A stretch of DNA of 64,000 nucleotides from NCBI RefSeq assembly GCF_038396765.1, contig NZ_CP150096.1, forward strand, positions 2,525,001 through 2,589,000. Reading direction: 5' to 3'. The notes below the pieces were generated by a model. That model was not told the origin of the DNA. It did not search any database and worked only from the letters and a program-made list of their open reading frames with translations. The stretch is from Chitinophaga caseinilytica. Lineage in GTDB: Bacteria; Bacteroidota; Bacteroidia; Chitinophagales; Chitinophagaceae. Positions 1 through 8,479 of the stretch are shown one piece after another; position 1 is the stretch's first letter, and the number at the start of each line of letters is the position of its first letter. Both the position numbers and the translations under genes were made by a program.

Positions 1-981
1 TGGCGGATCTTCAGCAACGATATTTCGCTCATGCAGTTCCCCATGCGCGGGAACCAGGCGCACTTCATCCGCGTAGGCGCGGCTTTCGAAATGATCAAAG
101 GGCAGTTCGACACCTCCCTGGCCGTCCGCTCGTTCAACGAAGTCTCCTTCACCAACCTCCGCCTCCATGGCGAATACCGTAACAAAACGCGGAATCAGAA
201 ATGGGACATCCAGGCCAAGGGAGACCTGTACCCCATCGGCGAGAACGCGGGCGACTATGCCGTTTCCGGCCGCCTCAGCAGCCATCTCAACGAAACACTG
301 GGCCGCATCAGCCTCATGGCCTCCAACGTCAACCGCGAGCCCTCTTACGTTTACCGCTATTTCGGCACCCGCAACAAACAAATCTGGACGAACAACGATC
401 TCAACAAGGAAAACATCACCCAGATCCAGGTGCGGGCCGATAACAAGAAACTCAAATACAGCCTCACCGCCAATTATTTCCTCTACACCAACTACACCTA
501 TTTCAAAAGCTTTACGGAAAGCGCGCAGAGCAGCGGTTTGTTCAACCTCCTCCAGCTCGTGGCGTACAAAAGGTTCGATGTAGGCGGATTTACCTTTGAC
601 GGAGACGCGGCCTTCCAGCAGATCGCAGGAACGGCGCCCGTGCAGTTGCCCACCGTTTGGGCCCGCCTGCGCGTTGCCTACACGGCCAAGCTCTTCAAAA
701 ACCTGAACCTTTACACCGGTCTCGAAGGGAAATATAACACGCCGTATTATGCGGACGATTATTCTCCCATGCTCAGCCAGTTCTTCTACCAGGACGTACT
801 GCAGATCAACAACAAACCCGAAGTGGCGGCTTTCGTACATTTCAGGATCAAGTCTTTGTCGGCCTACGTGCGCGGCGAAAACCTGAACTCCCTGGTGTGG
901 GACAATAACTTCGTATCGCCCCTGTACCCCGCGAACAATTTCGGGATCCGGGTGGGCCTGCGCTGGTGGTTCGTGAACTGA
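1..981 (+). CDS. Putative porin, C-terminal part (truncated by window start)
   Basis: The reading frame is open from base 1, so the gene begins outside the window and only the last 326 codons are present. The sequence is an alternation of short amphipathic strands rich in aromatic residues, and it ends in a typical outer-membrane beta-barrel terminus (GIRVGLRWWFVN, final aromatic-Val-Asn). This resembles the Bacteroidota putative porin family, which ends in a similar G-R-W-FVN strand. It is likely an outer-membrane channel. Its substrate cannot be read from the sequence. It lies 34 bp upstream of a metal-associated gene cluster on the same strand, but a promoter-like element sits in between, so co-transcription is uncertain. 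Confidence 0.7.
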   Translation, partial: WRIFSNDISLMQFPMRGNQAHFIRVGAAFEMIKGQFDTSLAVRSFNEVSFTNLRLHGEYRNKTRNQKWDIQAKGDLYPIGENAGDYAVSGRLSSHLNETLGRISLMASNVNREPSYVYRYFGTRNKQIWTNNDLNKENITQIQVRADNKKLKYSLTANYFLYTNYTYFKSFTESAQSSGLFNLLQLVAYKRFDVGGFTFDGDAAFQQIAGTAPVQLPTVWARLRVAYTAKLFKNLNLYTGLEGKYNTPYYADDYSPMLSQFFYQDVLQINNKPEVAAFVHFRIKSLSAYVRGENLNSLVWDNNFVSPLYPANNFGIRVGLRWWFVN

Positions 982-1003
982 TGCCCGTTTCGGCCGAAAA
1001 GCG

Positions 1004-1011
1004 TATATTTG
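1004..1011 (+). promoter_or_regulatory. Bacteroidota -7 promoter element (TATATTTG)
   Basis: TATATTTG matches the TAnnTTTG -7 consensus of the Bacteroidota primary sigma factor. It lies 4 bp before the ATG at 1016. If used, transcription would start at or next to the start codon and give a nearly leaderless mRNA. I see no convincing -33 TTTG at 19-21 bp, so this is a candidate only. Confidence 0.4.
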
Positions 1012-1015
1012 TCAT

Positions 1016-1402
1016 ATGAAGAAATTCCTCACCATTTGTATTGCAATACTTTACTCGCTGATTACCAGTGGGTTCAGTGTTAATGTGCATTACTGTATGG
1101 GGGAATTGGCTTCCGTTGACCTGCACGATTCCCATGACGAAGGCTGTAATAAATGCGGCATGGAGAAAAAGGGAGAATGCTGTAAAGACGAAGCCCGCTT
1201 CGTGAAGTACGACGATTCGCACCAGGGCGCCAAAGCCGGTGTGAGCCTTCCGGAGCCTTCTCCGGTAATTTTGACGCTGTTGCAGCCCGCCTGGCAACCC
1301 AGCCTCGCCGCCGCTCCCGTCTTCGCCGAATGGGCGCCCATCAATGCGCCACCACCCAACGGCGTTCCCCGCTACAAACAATTCTGCCTCTTCCTGATTT
1401 GA
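1016..1402 (+). CDS. HYC_CC_PP family small secreted protein
   Basis: A 128-residue protein with a hydrophobic N-terminal signal segment (about residues 3-21). It contains the three signatures that give the HYC_CC_PP family its name: HYCMGE near residue 26, a CNKCG...GECCKD cysteine cluster near residues 44-58, and a proline pair near the C-terminus (NAPPP). The family is found in Bacteroidota and often lies beside HMA-domain and outer-membrane proteins. A role in metal binding or transfer in the envelope is inferred from the cysteines and from the neighbours: an HMA protein and an HMA-AraC regulator follow. No experimental function is known to me. Confidence 0.8.
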   Translation: MKKFLTICIAILYSLITSGFSVNVHYCMGELASVDLHDSHDEGCNKCGMEKKGECCKDEARFVKYDDSHQGAKAGVSLPEPSPVILTLLQPAWQPSLAAAPVFAEWAPINAPPPNGVPRYKQFCLFLI

Positions 1403-1486
1403 TACAACCGTTCGTCACCCGACCCACTGTTGTAACTGAATTTACGTATCCATTCAAACGGCCCCCGGGCCTCAAATCAAGGAAAA

Positions 1487-2029
1487 ATGAAAACGATCCT
1501 CTTTGCGCTGGCGTTGACCGGCATTACGTTCTCCGCATCCGCGCAGCAATATAAAAAAGCATCCCTCCAGGCTGCAGGCCTCACCTGCGCCATGTGCTCG
1601 AACGCTACCCAGAAAGCACTGAAAACCCTCACTTTCGTTGACAAGATCGACACAGACCTCAACACCACCACCTTCATCCTCCATTTCAAGCCCGGCGCCA
1701 ACGTCAATATCGACCAGATCCGCCAGAAAGTGGAAGGCGCAGGTTTTTCGGTAGGGAAACTGGTGATGACGGCCGATTTCAACGGCGTGAAAGTGGAAAA
1801 CGACGCACATGTACCCTTCGCGGGCCAAACCCTGCACTTCGTGAACGTGAAACCCCAGACCCTCAGCGGTGAAAAAGACGTAACGGTGATCGACCGCGAC
1901 TTCCTTCCCGCCAAATCCTTCAAGAAATACGCCGCCTTCACCAAGATGAAATGCATCAACACCGGTGTCATGGAATCCTGCTGCGGCAGCGACAAGAAGG
2001 GTACCCGGGTTTATCACGTCACTATTTAA
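1487..2029 (+). CDS. Periplasmic heavy-metal-associated (HMA) domain protein
   Basis: A 180-residue protein with a cleavable signal peptide ending ASAQ (about residues 1-20), followed by an HMA fold with the metal site GLTCAMC (Cys34 and Cys37), the classical GMTCxxC loop of copper chaperones and P-type ATPase domains. A second Cys-rich stretch (MKCINTGVMESCCGS, near residues 154-168) could be a further metal site. It is probably an exported metal-binding protein. It sits between the HYC_CC_PP gene and an outer-membrane protein gene, 6 bp upstream of the latter, which suggests co-transcription. Copper is the most likely ligand by motif, but the metal is not proven. Confidence 0.75.
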   Translation: MKTILFALALTGITFSASAQQYKKASLQAAGLTCAMCSNATQKALKTLTFVDKIDTDLNTTTFILHFKPGANVNIDQIRQKVEGAGFSVGKLVMTADFNGVKVENDAHVPFAGQTLHFVNVKPQTLSGEKDVTVIDRDFLPAKSFKKYAAFTKMKCINTGVMESCCGSDKKGTRVYHVTI

Positions 2030-2035
2030 TCTGTC

Positions 2036-2905
2036 ATGATGCTGAAAAAACTGACCATTATCCTCGCCCTCGCAGGCGCAGGCGTTTCGGCACGGGCGCA
2101 GGAACTCTACGTGCAAACCGAGCCCGCCAGCAATATGCCCGCCAACTCGATCGGGCTGCGGCTCACCAACAAGTTTTACCCCATGGACCATGCCAGCTAT
2201 ACCGGCTACCGCCTTCAACCCGAAGTGATGCTCGGTATCAGCAAGAAGCTCATGGTGCATGCCAGTGGATATTTTTCCAATGTGATGGAAAACCGCTTCA
2301 AGGCGGAAGGAGCGGGGCTGTACGCCAAATACCGCTTCCTGTCTGTGGATGATATGCACTCGCATTTCCGCATGGCAGCCTTCGCGAAGGGCTCCATCAT
2401 CAACAATCCCTACGCGCCGCCCATGGGCCCCGATCACGATCATACGGCAGGAGCCTTCAATAACCAGGACCTCGATCTCGATGGCATGACCTCCGGCGTG
2501 AGCGCGGGCGTGATAGCCACGCAGCTCGTGCATAAGCTCGCCGTTTCGGGGAGTTTGGCGTACGACCGGTACATGAACAACACGCAGCATAATTTGCCCT
2601 ACGTGTCGCGCAGCGCGCTGAATTACACGCTGTCGGCCGGGTACCTGCTGCTGCCGCGGTCGTACAAAAGCTACAAGCAGACGAACCTGAACCTCTACGT
2701 GGAATTGCTGGGCAAATCGAACCTCGACCAATACCGCAGCGGTTATTACGTAGACGTGGCGCCGGCGGTGCAACTGATCATCAACAGCAATTCGCGCATC
2801 GATCTCAGCTACCGTACCCAGCTTTTCGGGGACATGGCCCGCATGATGGACCAAAGTTTCCTCGTTCGGTACGAATACAATTTGTATAACATTTTCAAAA
2901 AATAG
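2036..2905 (+). CDS. Outer-membrane beta-barrel protein of the HMA operon
   Basis: A 289-residue protein with a signal peptide (cut near ARAQ, about residue 22) and alternating barrel-like strands throughout. It carries a His/Met patch, MGPDHDH, in a presumed loop. The start could be either of two consecutive ATGs (2036 or 2039). It lies 6 bp after the HMA gene and 1 bp before the HMA-AraC gene, so the three are almost certainly one transcript. I do not recognise a named family with confidence. It resembles the transporter-type barrels found in Bacteroidota metal operons, and export or uptake of a metal is inferred from context only. Confidence 0.65.
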   Translation: MMLKKLTIILALAGAGVSARAQELYVQTEPASNMPANSIGLRLTNKFYPMDHASYTGYRLQPEVMLGISKKLMVHASGYFSNVMENRFKAEGAGLYAKYRFLSVDDMHSHFRMAAFAKGSIINNPYAPPMGPDHDHTAGAFNNQDLDLDGMTSGVSAGVIATQLVHKLAVSGSLAYDRYMNNTQHNLPYVSRSALNYTLSAGYLLLPRSYKSYKQTNLNLYVELLGKSNLDQYRSGYYVDVAPAVQLIINSNSRIDLSYRTQLFGDMARMMDQSFLVRYEYNLYNIFKK

Positions 2906-2906
2906 C

Positions 2907-3476
2907 ATGAGCACGGTACTACATATCAAAAACATGGTTTGCCCGCGCTGCGTTAAAATGGTGCGGTACGTGCTGGAGCACGAAGGACAGGTTGTGAAGG
3001 ATGTGACGTTGGGGAAGGCCGAAATCGAAACCGAGCCCGATGCAGCGGCTACCGCGCGCATCGCCAGGGCTTTGCAGGACGAAGGGTTTCTGTTGCTGGA
3101 CGACAGGAAAACCCAGATCGTGGAAACCATCAAGAACTTCGTCGTTGAAACCGTCCACTACGGTGAGCTGGATGAAATGAACGAAAACTTTTCCACGCTG
3201 CTTTCGCAAAAGCTGCAGAAAGATTACCACATGCTGAGCAAACTGTTTTCCGAAACCGAAAACACGACCATCGAGCAGTTCATCATCCAGCAGAAAATCG
3301 AAAAGGTGAAGGAATTGCTTGTATACGGCGAACTGACGCTCAGCGAAATCGCCTACAAGCTGGGATACAGCAGCGTGGCGCATCTTTCCGGACAGTTCAA
3401 GAAAGTGACGGGCCTTACGCCCAGTCATTTCAAACAGCTGAAGGAAGAGAAGCGCCGTTCGCTCGACAATATCTGA
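2907..3476 (+). CDS. HMA domain-AraC HTH fusion transcriptional regulator
   Basis: A 189-residue protein. Residues 1-70 form an HMA domain with the metal-binding loop NMVCPRC (Cys12, Cys15). Residues about 75-115 are a helical linker. Residues about 120-180 are an AraC-type helix-turn-helix ending in the classic LGYSSVAHLSGQFKKVTGLT segment. There is no signal peptide, so it is cytoplasmic. The layout indicates a one-component regulator that binds a soft metal, probably Cu(I), through the HMA loop. HMA-AraC fusions are a recognised Bacteroidota architecture. The start lies 1 bp after the preceding stop, which ties it to the envelope metal genes it probably controls. Confidence 0.85.
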   Translation: MSTVLHIKNMVCPRCVKMVRYVLEHEGQVVKDVTLGKAEIETEPDAAATARIARALQDEGFLLLDDRKTQIVETIKNFVVETVHYGELDEMNENFSTLLSQKLQKDYHMLSKLFSETENTTIEQFIIQQKIEKVKELLVYGELTLSEIAYKLGYSSVAHLSGQFKKVTGLTPSHFKQLKEEKRRSLDNI

Positions 3477-3477
3477 T

Positions 3478-4830
3478 TCAGACCGCGTTGCTGAACAGCT
3501 GCGTTTGCGGCACGTTCCGCCACAGCCGGGCATCGAAAGCCATGCATATGTTCCGTATGTATGGCTTTCCTTTTTCTGTCACGATCACGCCATCGGGCCG
3601 CACTTCCACGAGGCCGTCGCGCTCGGGCTCCTGCAGGCGCTGGAGGCTTTCGGAAATGGCGTCGCAGTTAGCGTCCTGCCGGTCCCAATGCGTTTCGAAC
3701 CGGCACATCAGGTGGAGGATGTGGTTGCGGAGCCGAAGGTCTTCTTTCGTAAGCATATGTCCACGGAAAACAGGGAGCTTCCCCTGGCGGACTTTCTCCT
3801 GGTACGCGGCCAGTGATTTTTCGTTTTGCGTATATGCGTTACCGGTATCGCTGATGGCGGAAACGCCCAGCCCGATGAGCAGCGATGTGCGGTGATCTGT
3901 ATAGCCCATGAAATTCCGGTGGAGGCTCCCGTCTGCCGCGGCTTCGAAGAGTTTGTCGTCGGGCAGGGCGAAGTGGTCCATCCCGATTTCCACGTAGAAA
4001 TAATTTTCCAGGATCGATTTCCCCAGTTCATACAGTGCGCGTTTCTGATCGCCGGAGGGGAGGTCTTTTTCGCTGAAGAGACGTTGCCCGTTCCCTTTGA
4101 TCCAGGGTACGTGGGCGTAGCTGTAGAACGAAATGCGCTCTGGGAGGAGGAACATGCATTGCGTGAACGTTTCGCGGATGCTTTTGGGCGTCTGGAGCGG
4201 CAGGCCGTAAATGAGGTCGAAGTTGATGGAAGTGTACCCGATCCTGCGCGCCGCTTCCACACAGTTGCGCACGTTTTCGAAGGGTTGTATCCGGTTGATG
4301 ATGGTCTGGACGTTGAGGTCGAGGTCCTGTATCCCGAGGCTCATCCGCCGGAAACCGAGATCGTACAGCGCCTGCATGTGTTCCGGCGTGGTGTTGTTGG
4401 GATGCCCCTCGAAGCTGTGTTCCGCGCCGGGCAGTACGTCGGCCGTTTCGAAGATGGCGTTGAGGAGGCGGGTGAGGTTGGCTGGACTGAAAAACGTCGG
4501 CGTTCCCCCGCCCAGGTGCACTTCGCGGATGCGCGGCTTTTCGGGGAAGTGTTGCAAGTACAGCTCCCATTCCTGCAAAACCGTGTTGATATATGGGATT
4601 TCGTGATCGTGGTTAACGGTGATGTATTTGTTGCAGCCGCAGTAGGTGCAGAGCCTTTCGCAGAAGGGGAGGTGGATGTAAAGACTGATCCCGTCCTCAT
4701 TGTTCAGCGCGGCGAATGAGGGCGCGAGCCCTTCCTGCCACTGGTCTTCGCGGAAAGCCGTGGTGTCCCAGTACGGGACGGTCGGGTAACTCGTATATCG
4801 CGGGGCGGCTACCTGGTATTTTTTTAACAT
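3478..4830 (-). CDS. hemN: Oxygen-independent coproporphyrinogen III oxidase
   Basis: A radical-SAM enzyme that converts coproporphyrinogen III to protoporphyrinogen IX without oxygen. It carries the 4Fe-4S motif CERLCTYC (CxxxCxxC, about residues 57-64) after the conserved N-terminal PRYTSYPTVPYWD, and GGGTPTF, which contributes to SAM binding. I chose the ATG at 4830 because MLKKYQVAAPRYTSYP matches the usual family start. In-frame ATGs at 4839 and 4848 are possible. It is the last gene of the cbb3 operon, a logical place because the oxidase needs b- and c-type haem under low oxygen. It converges with the HMA-AraC gene with only 1 bp between the stops. Confidence 0.93.
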   Translation of the reverse strand: MLKKYQVAAPRYTSYPTVPYWDTTAFREDQWQEGLAPSFAALNNEDGISLYIHLPFCERLCTYCGCNKYITVNHDHEIPYINTVLQEWELYLQHFPEKPRIREVHLGGGTPTFFSPANLTRLLNAIFETADVLPGAEHSFEGHPNNTTPEHMQALYDLGFRRMSLGIQDLDLNVQTIINRIQPFENVRNCVEAARRIGYTSINFDLIYGLPLQTPKSIRETFTQCMFLLPERISFYSYAHVPWIKGNGQRLFSEKDLPSGDQKRALYELGKSILENYFYVEIGMDHFALPDDKLFEAAADGSLHRNFMGYTDHRTSLLIGLGVSAISDTGNAYTQNEKSLAAYQEKVRQGKLPVFRGHMLTKEDLRLRNHILHLMCRFETHWDRQDANCDAISESLQRLQEPERDGLVEVRPDGVIVTEKGKPYIRNICMAFDARLWRNVPQTQLFSNAV

Positions 4831-4857
4831 GGTTGTCATGACTCTCATTTTATGACG

Positions 4858-5562
4858 CTATTTATGACAGCATTTTTCGATCACTTTTTCTGCATGCGGA
4901 TGCATTTCGGGGCTAACATAAGGGATGCCGAGGTTGAGGCCGCGGAGGATGAGCAATATCGCCATCACGCCCATCACGTAAGGTATGGCGCGCCTTACGG
5001 CGATGCGCCCCCGTATGCCCAGGAGCTGGCTGAACCAGGACACGGCCGCCATCGCAGGAAGCGTTCCTGCGCCGAAAGCGCCCATGAACAGCGCGCCGCC
5101 CCACACGCTCCCGGAAGCTACCGCGCCTGCAATGGCCATGTACACCAGTCCGCAGGGCAGAAAACCGTTCAGGAAACCGATGGCGTACAGCGTGCCGGTG
5201 CTGCGGCGGGCGAGTAATTTCCCGAGGGCCCGTTGCACCCATCCCATCTTCAGCTTCGGCGTCAGTTTGCCGAAAAGCACGGCGGCCAGGAGCAATACGC
5301 CCAAGCCTATCGATAATCCCTGTTGCCATCCGCCGAGGTAAAACTGTTGCCCCAGCCAGCCGAACACGAGGCCCAGCAGCATGTAGGCGGTAACGCGGCC
5401 GGCGTTGTAGAGCAGGATGCCACCCATCTTCTTCCAGCCGCTGAGGTGCCGGACGGGCAGCGTGAGGGCGATGGGGCCGCACATGCCCACGCAGTGGAAA
5501 CTTCCGAGGAAGCCCAGCCCGAGGCCGGAAAAGAGCCATGCGGCGGTGATGGCGGCGGTCAT
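4858..5562 (-). CDS. SafE/DsbD-like membrane protein of the cbb3 cluster
   Basis: A 234-residue polytopic membrane protein with about six hydrophobic segments. It starts with the motif GFLGSFHCVGMCGPIAL, typical of the sulfite exporter TauE/SafE-type (DsbD transmembrane-like) family. A second half-repeat carries GFLNGFLPCGLVYMA. The two cysteine-containing GxxCGP/LPCG motifs are features of the CcdA/DsbD-like group. Members are regularly found in cbb3 gene clusters, where they are thought to help metal delivery or redox maturation of the oxidase. The start overlaps the stop of the FixH gene by 4 bp, indicating translational coupling. Confidence 0.82.
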   Translation of the reverse strand: MTAAITAAWLFSGLGLGFLGSFHCVGMCGPIALTLPVRHLSGWKKMGGILLYNAGRVTAYMLLGLVFGWLGQQFYLGGWQQGLSIGLGVLLLAAVLFGKLTPKLKMGWVQRALGKLLARRSTGTLYAIGFLNGFLPCGLVYMAIAGAVASGSVWGGALFMGAFGAGTLPAMAAVSWFSQLLGIRGRIAVRRAIPYVMGVMAILLILRGLNLGIPYVSPEMHPHAEKVIEKCCHK

Positions 5563-5996
5563 TGTACGTAGAATTGCGTTTCCTGGAAATAGTCTTTACC
5601 ATCGTGCTGCCATTGCAACTTGATGCGGTAGGGCCCGCGGTCGAACTGCGCGCGGCTCACCAGCAGCTGGCCGGAGGCGTTGAGCAGGAGGGGCAGCACG
5701 AAGTCGCGGCGGGAATCCGCCGGACGGTAAAAGTGTACCTGGCCTTGCAGCGGCGCGCCTTTCAGCTCGCCGGGGAAGGTAATCTCGATACTGTCTCCCG
5801 GCTGCGTCACGCGCACCGGGGCGGAAAGCTGCCCGGTATTGTTGCACGCATCGATGGTAGCCTGGTATTTCAGCTCTTCGGCGTAGTAGTCGGGCGTTAC
5901 CATATCGATGCGGGTTTGCATGCTGCGGGTAACGAGCGTGAGGATGCCGATGGCGAAAAGGACGAATACGATGATGATGGAATGACCCCAGTTCAT
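5559..5996 (-). CDS. FixH/CcoH family cbb3 oxidase assembly protein
   Basis: A 145-residue protein with one N-terminal membrane helix (about residues 4-24, INWGH-type start MNWGHSIIIVF) and a soluble beta-rich domain facing the periplasm. This is the FixH layout. The motif VTPDYYAEELKYQ near residue 38 is characteristic of the family. An upstream in-frame start at 6071 would overlap ccoG by more than 60 bp and add a basic, low-complexity stretch, so the ATG at 5996, 13 bp after the ccoG stop, is preferred. It lies between ccoG and the SafE-like gene, the usual order of a cco/fix operon. Confidence 0.85.
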   Translation of the reverse strand: MNWGHSIIIVFVLFAIGILTLVTRSMQTRIDMVTPDYYAEELKYQATIDACNNTGQLSAPVRVTQPGDSIEITFPGELKGAPLQGQVHFYRPADSRRDFVLPLLLNASGQLLVSRAQFDRGPYRIKLQWQHDGKDYFQETQFYVQ

Positions 5997-6009
5997 AACA
6001 GTACGTTTT

Positions 6010-7395
6010 TTATTGGCCGACGGGCCCGAGGAAAGTGGTCTTCTTTTCCCCGATCCGTTGGCCGTTTTCATATAATCCTATTTTGAGGACCGATTTTCTT
6101 TGATGGATCGCCGTACGCGGCAGCACGATGAAGAAAGTACCTTCTCCCTGCGCTTCCGGTTTCACATGGATGGGCTTGCCCACCACTTCCACTTTTCCGA
6201 TGCCGCTTTCGATACGCAGTTCCAGCGGCACGTCGGTCTGCGTTTTATTCACGAGCTTGATGCGGTAGAGATTGGTAACGCTGTCTGTTCCGCGCTCCTG
6301 GTACAGCATTCCGGCCGTCCGCATGATAGACCCGTCTACCGGTTTGCGGCTGATGAGCAGGAACGTAATGGCTACCAGCAGGAGGGAAAGAATGACGGTG
6401 TAAGTCTTCAATCTACCCGTATACCGCAGCGGTTGTTTATTCGCGATGCCGTCTTCGGACGCATACCGGATGAGCCCCGTCGGCCGGCCTACTTTTTCCA
6501 TCATGAAATTGCAGGCATCGATACAGGCCGTACAGTTTACACATTCCAGCTGCGTGCCGTTCCGGATGTCGATCCCCGTGGGGCAAACGTTCACACATTG
6601 CATACAGTCGATACAATCCCCCAGGTCCTGCGCTTCTTTCCTGAATTTCCCGCGCGGTTCGCCTCTTCCGTAATCATATGCCACCACCACGGAATTCTTG
6701 TCGAGCAGTACGCTCTGCAGGCGCCCGTACGGGCATACCACCGTGCATACCTGTTCCCTGAAAAACGCGAACACGGCGTAGAACACGAACGAGAAGGCGA
6801 TCATGGCGAGGAAGCCGCCGAGGTGAACGCTGAGCGGGTCTGTGATGATGTGTTTCAGTTCGCGGACGCCGATGATGTAGGCCAGGAAGGTATTGGCGAT
6901 GATGACAGACAGGAGGAAGAACGCGGCGTGCTTGCCGGATTTCTTTACGATCTTTTCCGTGTTCCACGGCGCGCGGGCAAGGATTTTCTGCTGCGCTGCG
7001 TCTCCTTCGATCCAGTATTCAATTCTCCTGAAAAGCATTTCCATGAAGATCGTCTGCGGACAGATCCATCCGCAGAAAATCCTCCCGAAAGCCATGGTAA
7101 ACAATACGATGAAGAGGATGAACGCGAGCATGGCCAGGCCGAAGATGAAGAAATCCTGCGGCCAGAACACGGCGCCGAAAATGGTGAAGCGGCCGTTGGG
7201 AATGTCGAAAAGGAACAAGGGCCTGCCGTTGATTTGAACGAACGGCAGGCTGAAGAACAGTAGAAAATAACAGATGCTCAGTACCGTTCTGGCTGAATAT
7301 AGCTTTCCTGACGGTTTCTTGGCATAGATCCATTTGCGTTTTCCTTTCTCGTCGATGGTGGCCAGATGGTCCCTGAACATTTCTTGCGCTTCCAT
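6010..7395 (-). CDS. ccoG: Cytochrome c oxidase accessory protein CcoG
   Basis: A 461-residue polyferredoxin-like membrane protein with about five hydrophobic segments in the first 345 residues. A cytoplasmic loop carries two 4Fe-4S motifs, CIDCMQCVNVCP (about 260-271) and CVNCTACIDACN (about 283-294). The C-terminal roughly 110 residues form an immunoglobulin-like domain. CcoG reduces Cu(II) to Cu(I) for insertion into the cbb3 oxidase in characterised bacteria. The gene lies 12 bp after ccoP and 13 bp before fixH. Confidence 0.93.
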   Translation of the reverse strand: MEAQEMFRDHLATIDEKGKRKWIYAKKPSGKLYSARTVLSICYFLLFFSLPFVQINGRPLFLFDIPNGRFTIFGAVFWPQDFFIFGLAMLAFILFIVLFTMAFGRIFCGWICPQTIFMEMLFRRIEYWIEGDAAQQKILARAPWNTEKIVKKSGKHAAFFLLSVIIANTFLAYIIGVRELKHIITDPLSVHLGGFLAMIAFSFVFYAVFAFFREQVCTVVCPYGRLQSVLLDKNSVVVAYDYGRGEPRGKFRKEAQDLGDCIDCMQCVNVCPTGIDIRNGTQLECVNCTACIDACNFMMEKVGRPTGLIRYASEDGIANKQPLRYTGRLKTYTVILSLLLVAITFLLISRKPVDGSIMRTAGMLYQERGTDSVTNLYRIKLVNKTQTDVPLELRIESGIGKVEVVGKPIHVKPEAQGEGTFFIVLPRTAIHQRKSVLKIGLYENGQRIGEKKTTFLGPVGQ

Positions 7396-7407
7396 TTTTA
7401 CCTTGTT

Positions 7408-8472
7408 TTATTCCGTAACCTCCGCGCCTTCGGGCGCTTTGGGATTGGCCGGCGTCGTGCCTTTTATAGAGTGGATATAGGCGCACAGCTGCGCGATCTG
7501 TTTGGGGGAGAAATCATCTTTCCAGGATTTCATCCCTTTATCGGGCACGCCGTACTTGATGGTGGAAAATACTTCGTTCACTTTTCCGCCATGCAGCCAG
7601 AATTTATCGGTGAGGTTGGGCCCCACGAGCCCCTGGCCTTCCGGACCGTGGCAGGCGGCGCAGTTGGTGGCGAACATTTTCTGTCCGGCGCCGATGTCTG
7701 CCGCTTCGGTGAGGAGTTTCACGTTATTTTCGTCGATGTTGTTAGCGGAATTCTTGAGATATGCTGCTTTCGCTTCCGCCGCTTTCGCATCGGCGATGGC
7801 CAGTTCCTGCAATTGCAGCGGCGCGGTTTCGGAGATGTGGTAACGCCAGATGTAAATCACGCCGAAAACGATGCTGAGGTAGAATGCCCAGCGCCACCAG
7901 GGCGGGGTAGGGTTGTTCAGCTCGCGGATGCCGTCGTAATCGTGTCCCAGGTCCACTTCTTCTTCGGATTCGGCATCGAGGCTGCGGGTCTTGTTGAGCC
8001 GCTCCATCCAGGTGATGCGCGGTTTGCCGGGAACGGCGGCCTTCGCCACTTTTTCCTTTTTCTTCCGGGTGATGCCGGTCAGGATGCGCAATGCCTGGAG
8101 GAGGAACAGCAGCACGAGGATCTCGAGCCCTACCACCGTGAGCAGCATATAGAAAGTGGTGTCCGACAATCCCGCTACAACGGGTTGAGACACTTTTTCC
8201 ACCGCCGCTTCCGCTTCCTGTGCAAAGGCGCCGTGGCCTGCGGCGAGCAGGAGCAATACGAGCGGGAGTTTTTTCATGCGGTCGCGGAAGATGTCGATCG
8301 CAGAGATGACCGTATTTCCGAGCACGATGATGGCGATCAGCAGCCCGAACGCGATGGTGATCAGCAGGATGGCCACCGGGTGCGTGAGCTCGCCGTAAGG
8401 ATCGGGCGGCGCACCGGCTGCGAATGCCTGCAGGGTGAAGATGGTCAGCAGAAATGTAAGAATGCGTTTCAT
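7408..8472 (-). CDS. ccoP: cbb3-type cytochrome c oxidase subunit III (CcoP), mono-haem form
   Basis: A 354-residue subunit that passes electrons to the catalytic subunit. It has hydrophobic segments at about residues 1-19, 34-53, 107-127 and 193-211. The CcoP N-terminal signature HDYDGIRELNNPTPPWW lies near residues 177-193, and a single c-haem site CAACH is at 271-275 with a downstream Met ligand candidate in DKGMKSW. Proteobacterial CcoP usually has two c-haems, while this one has a single CxxCH, as is common in Bacteroidota. The extra N-terminal membrane part (residues 1-105) is shared with the short paralogue at 13490-14209. Confidence 0.92.
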   Translation of the reverse strand: MKRILTFLLTIFTLQAFAAGAPPDPYGELTHPVAILLITIAFGLLIAIIVLGNTVISAIDIFRDRMKKLPLVLLLLAAGHGAFAQEAEAAVEKVSQPVVAGLSDTTFYMLLTVVGLEILVLLFLLQALRILTGITRKKKEKVAKAAVPGKPRITWMERLNKTRSLDAESEEEVDLGHDYDGIRELNNPTPPWWRWAFYLSIVFGVIYIWRYHISETAPLQLQELAIADAKAAEAKAAYLKNSANNIDENNVKLLTEAADIGAGQKMFATNCAACHGPEGQGLVGPNLTDKFWLHGGKVNEVFSTIKYGVPDKGMKSWKDDFSPKQIAQLCAYIHSIKGTTPANPKAPEGAEVTE

Positions 8473-8479
8473 GGGCTTG

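Noticed and set aside
1472..3133. 553-codon minus-strand open frame across the HMA locus
   Set aside because: It is antisense to four genes with clear signal peptides, metal motifs and tight operon spacing.
5997..6071. N-terminal extension of the FixH-like gene
   Set aside because: It overlaps ccoG by over 60 bp, is basic and low-complexity, and lies before the natural membrane-helix start at 5996.
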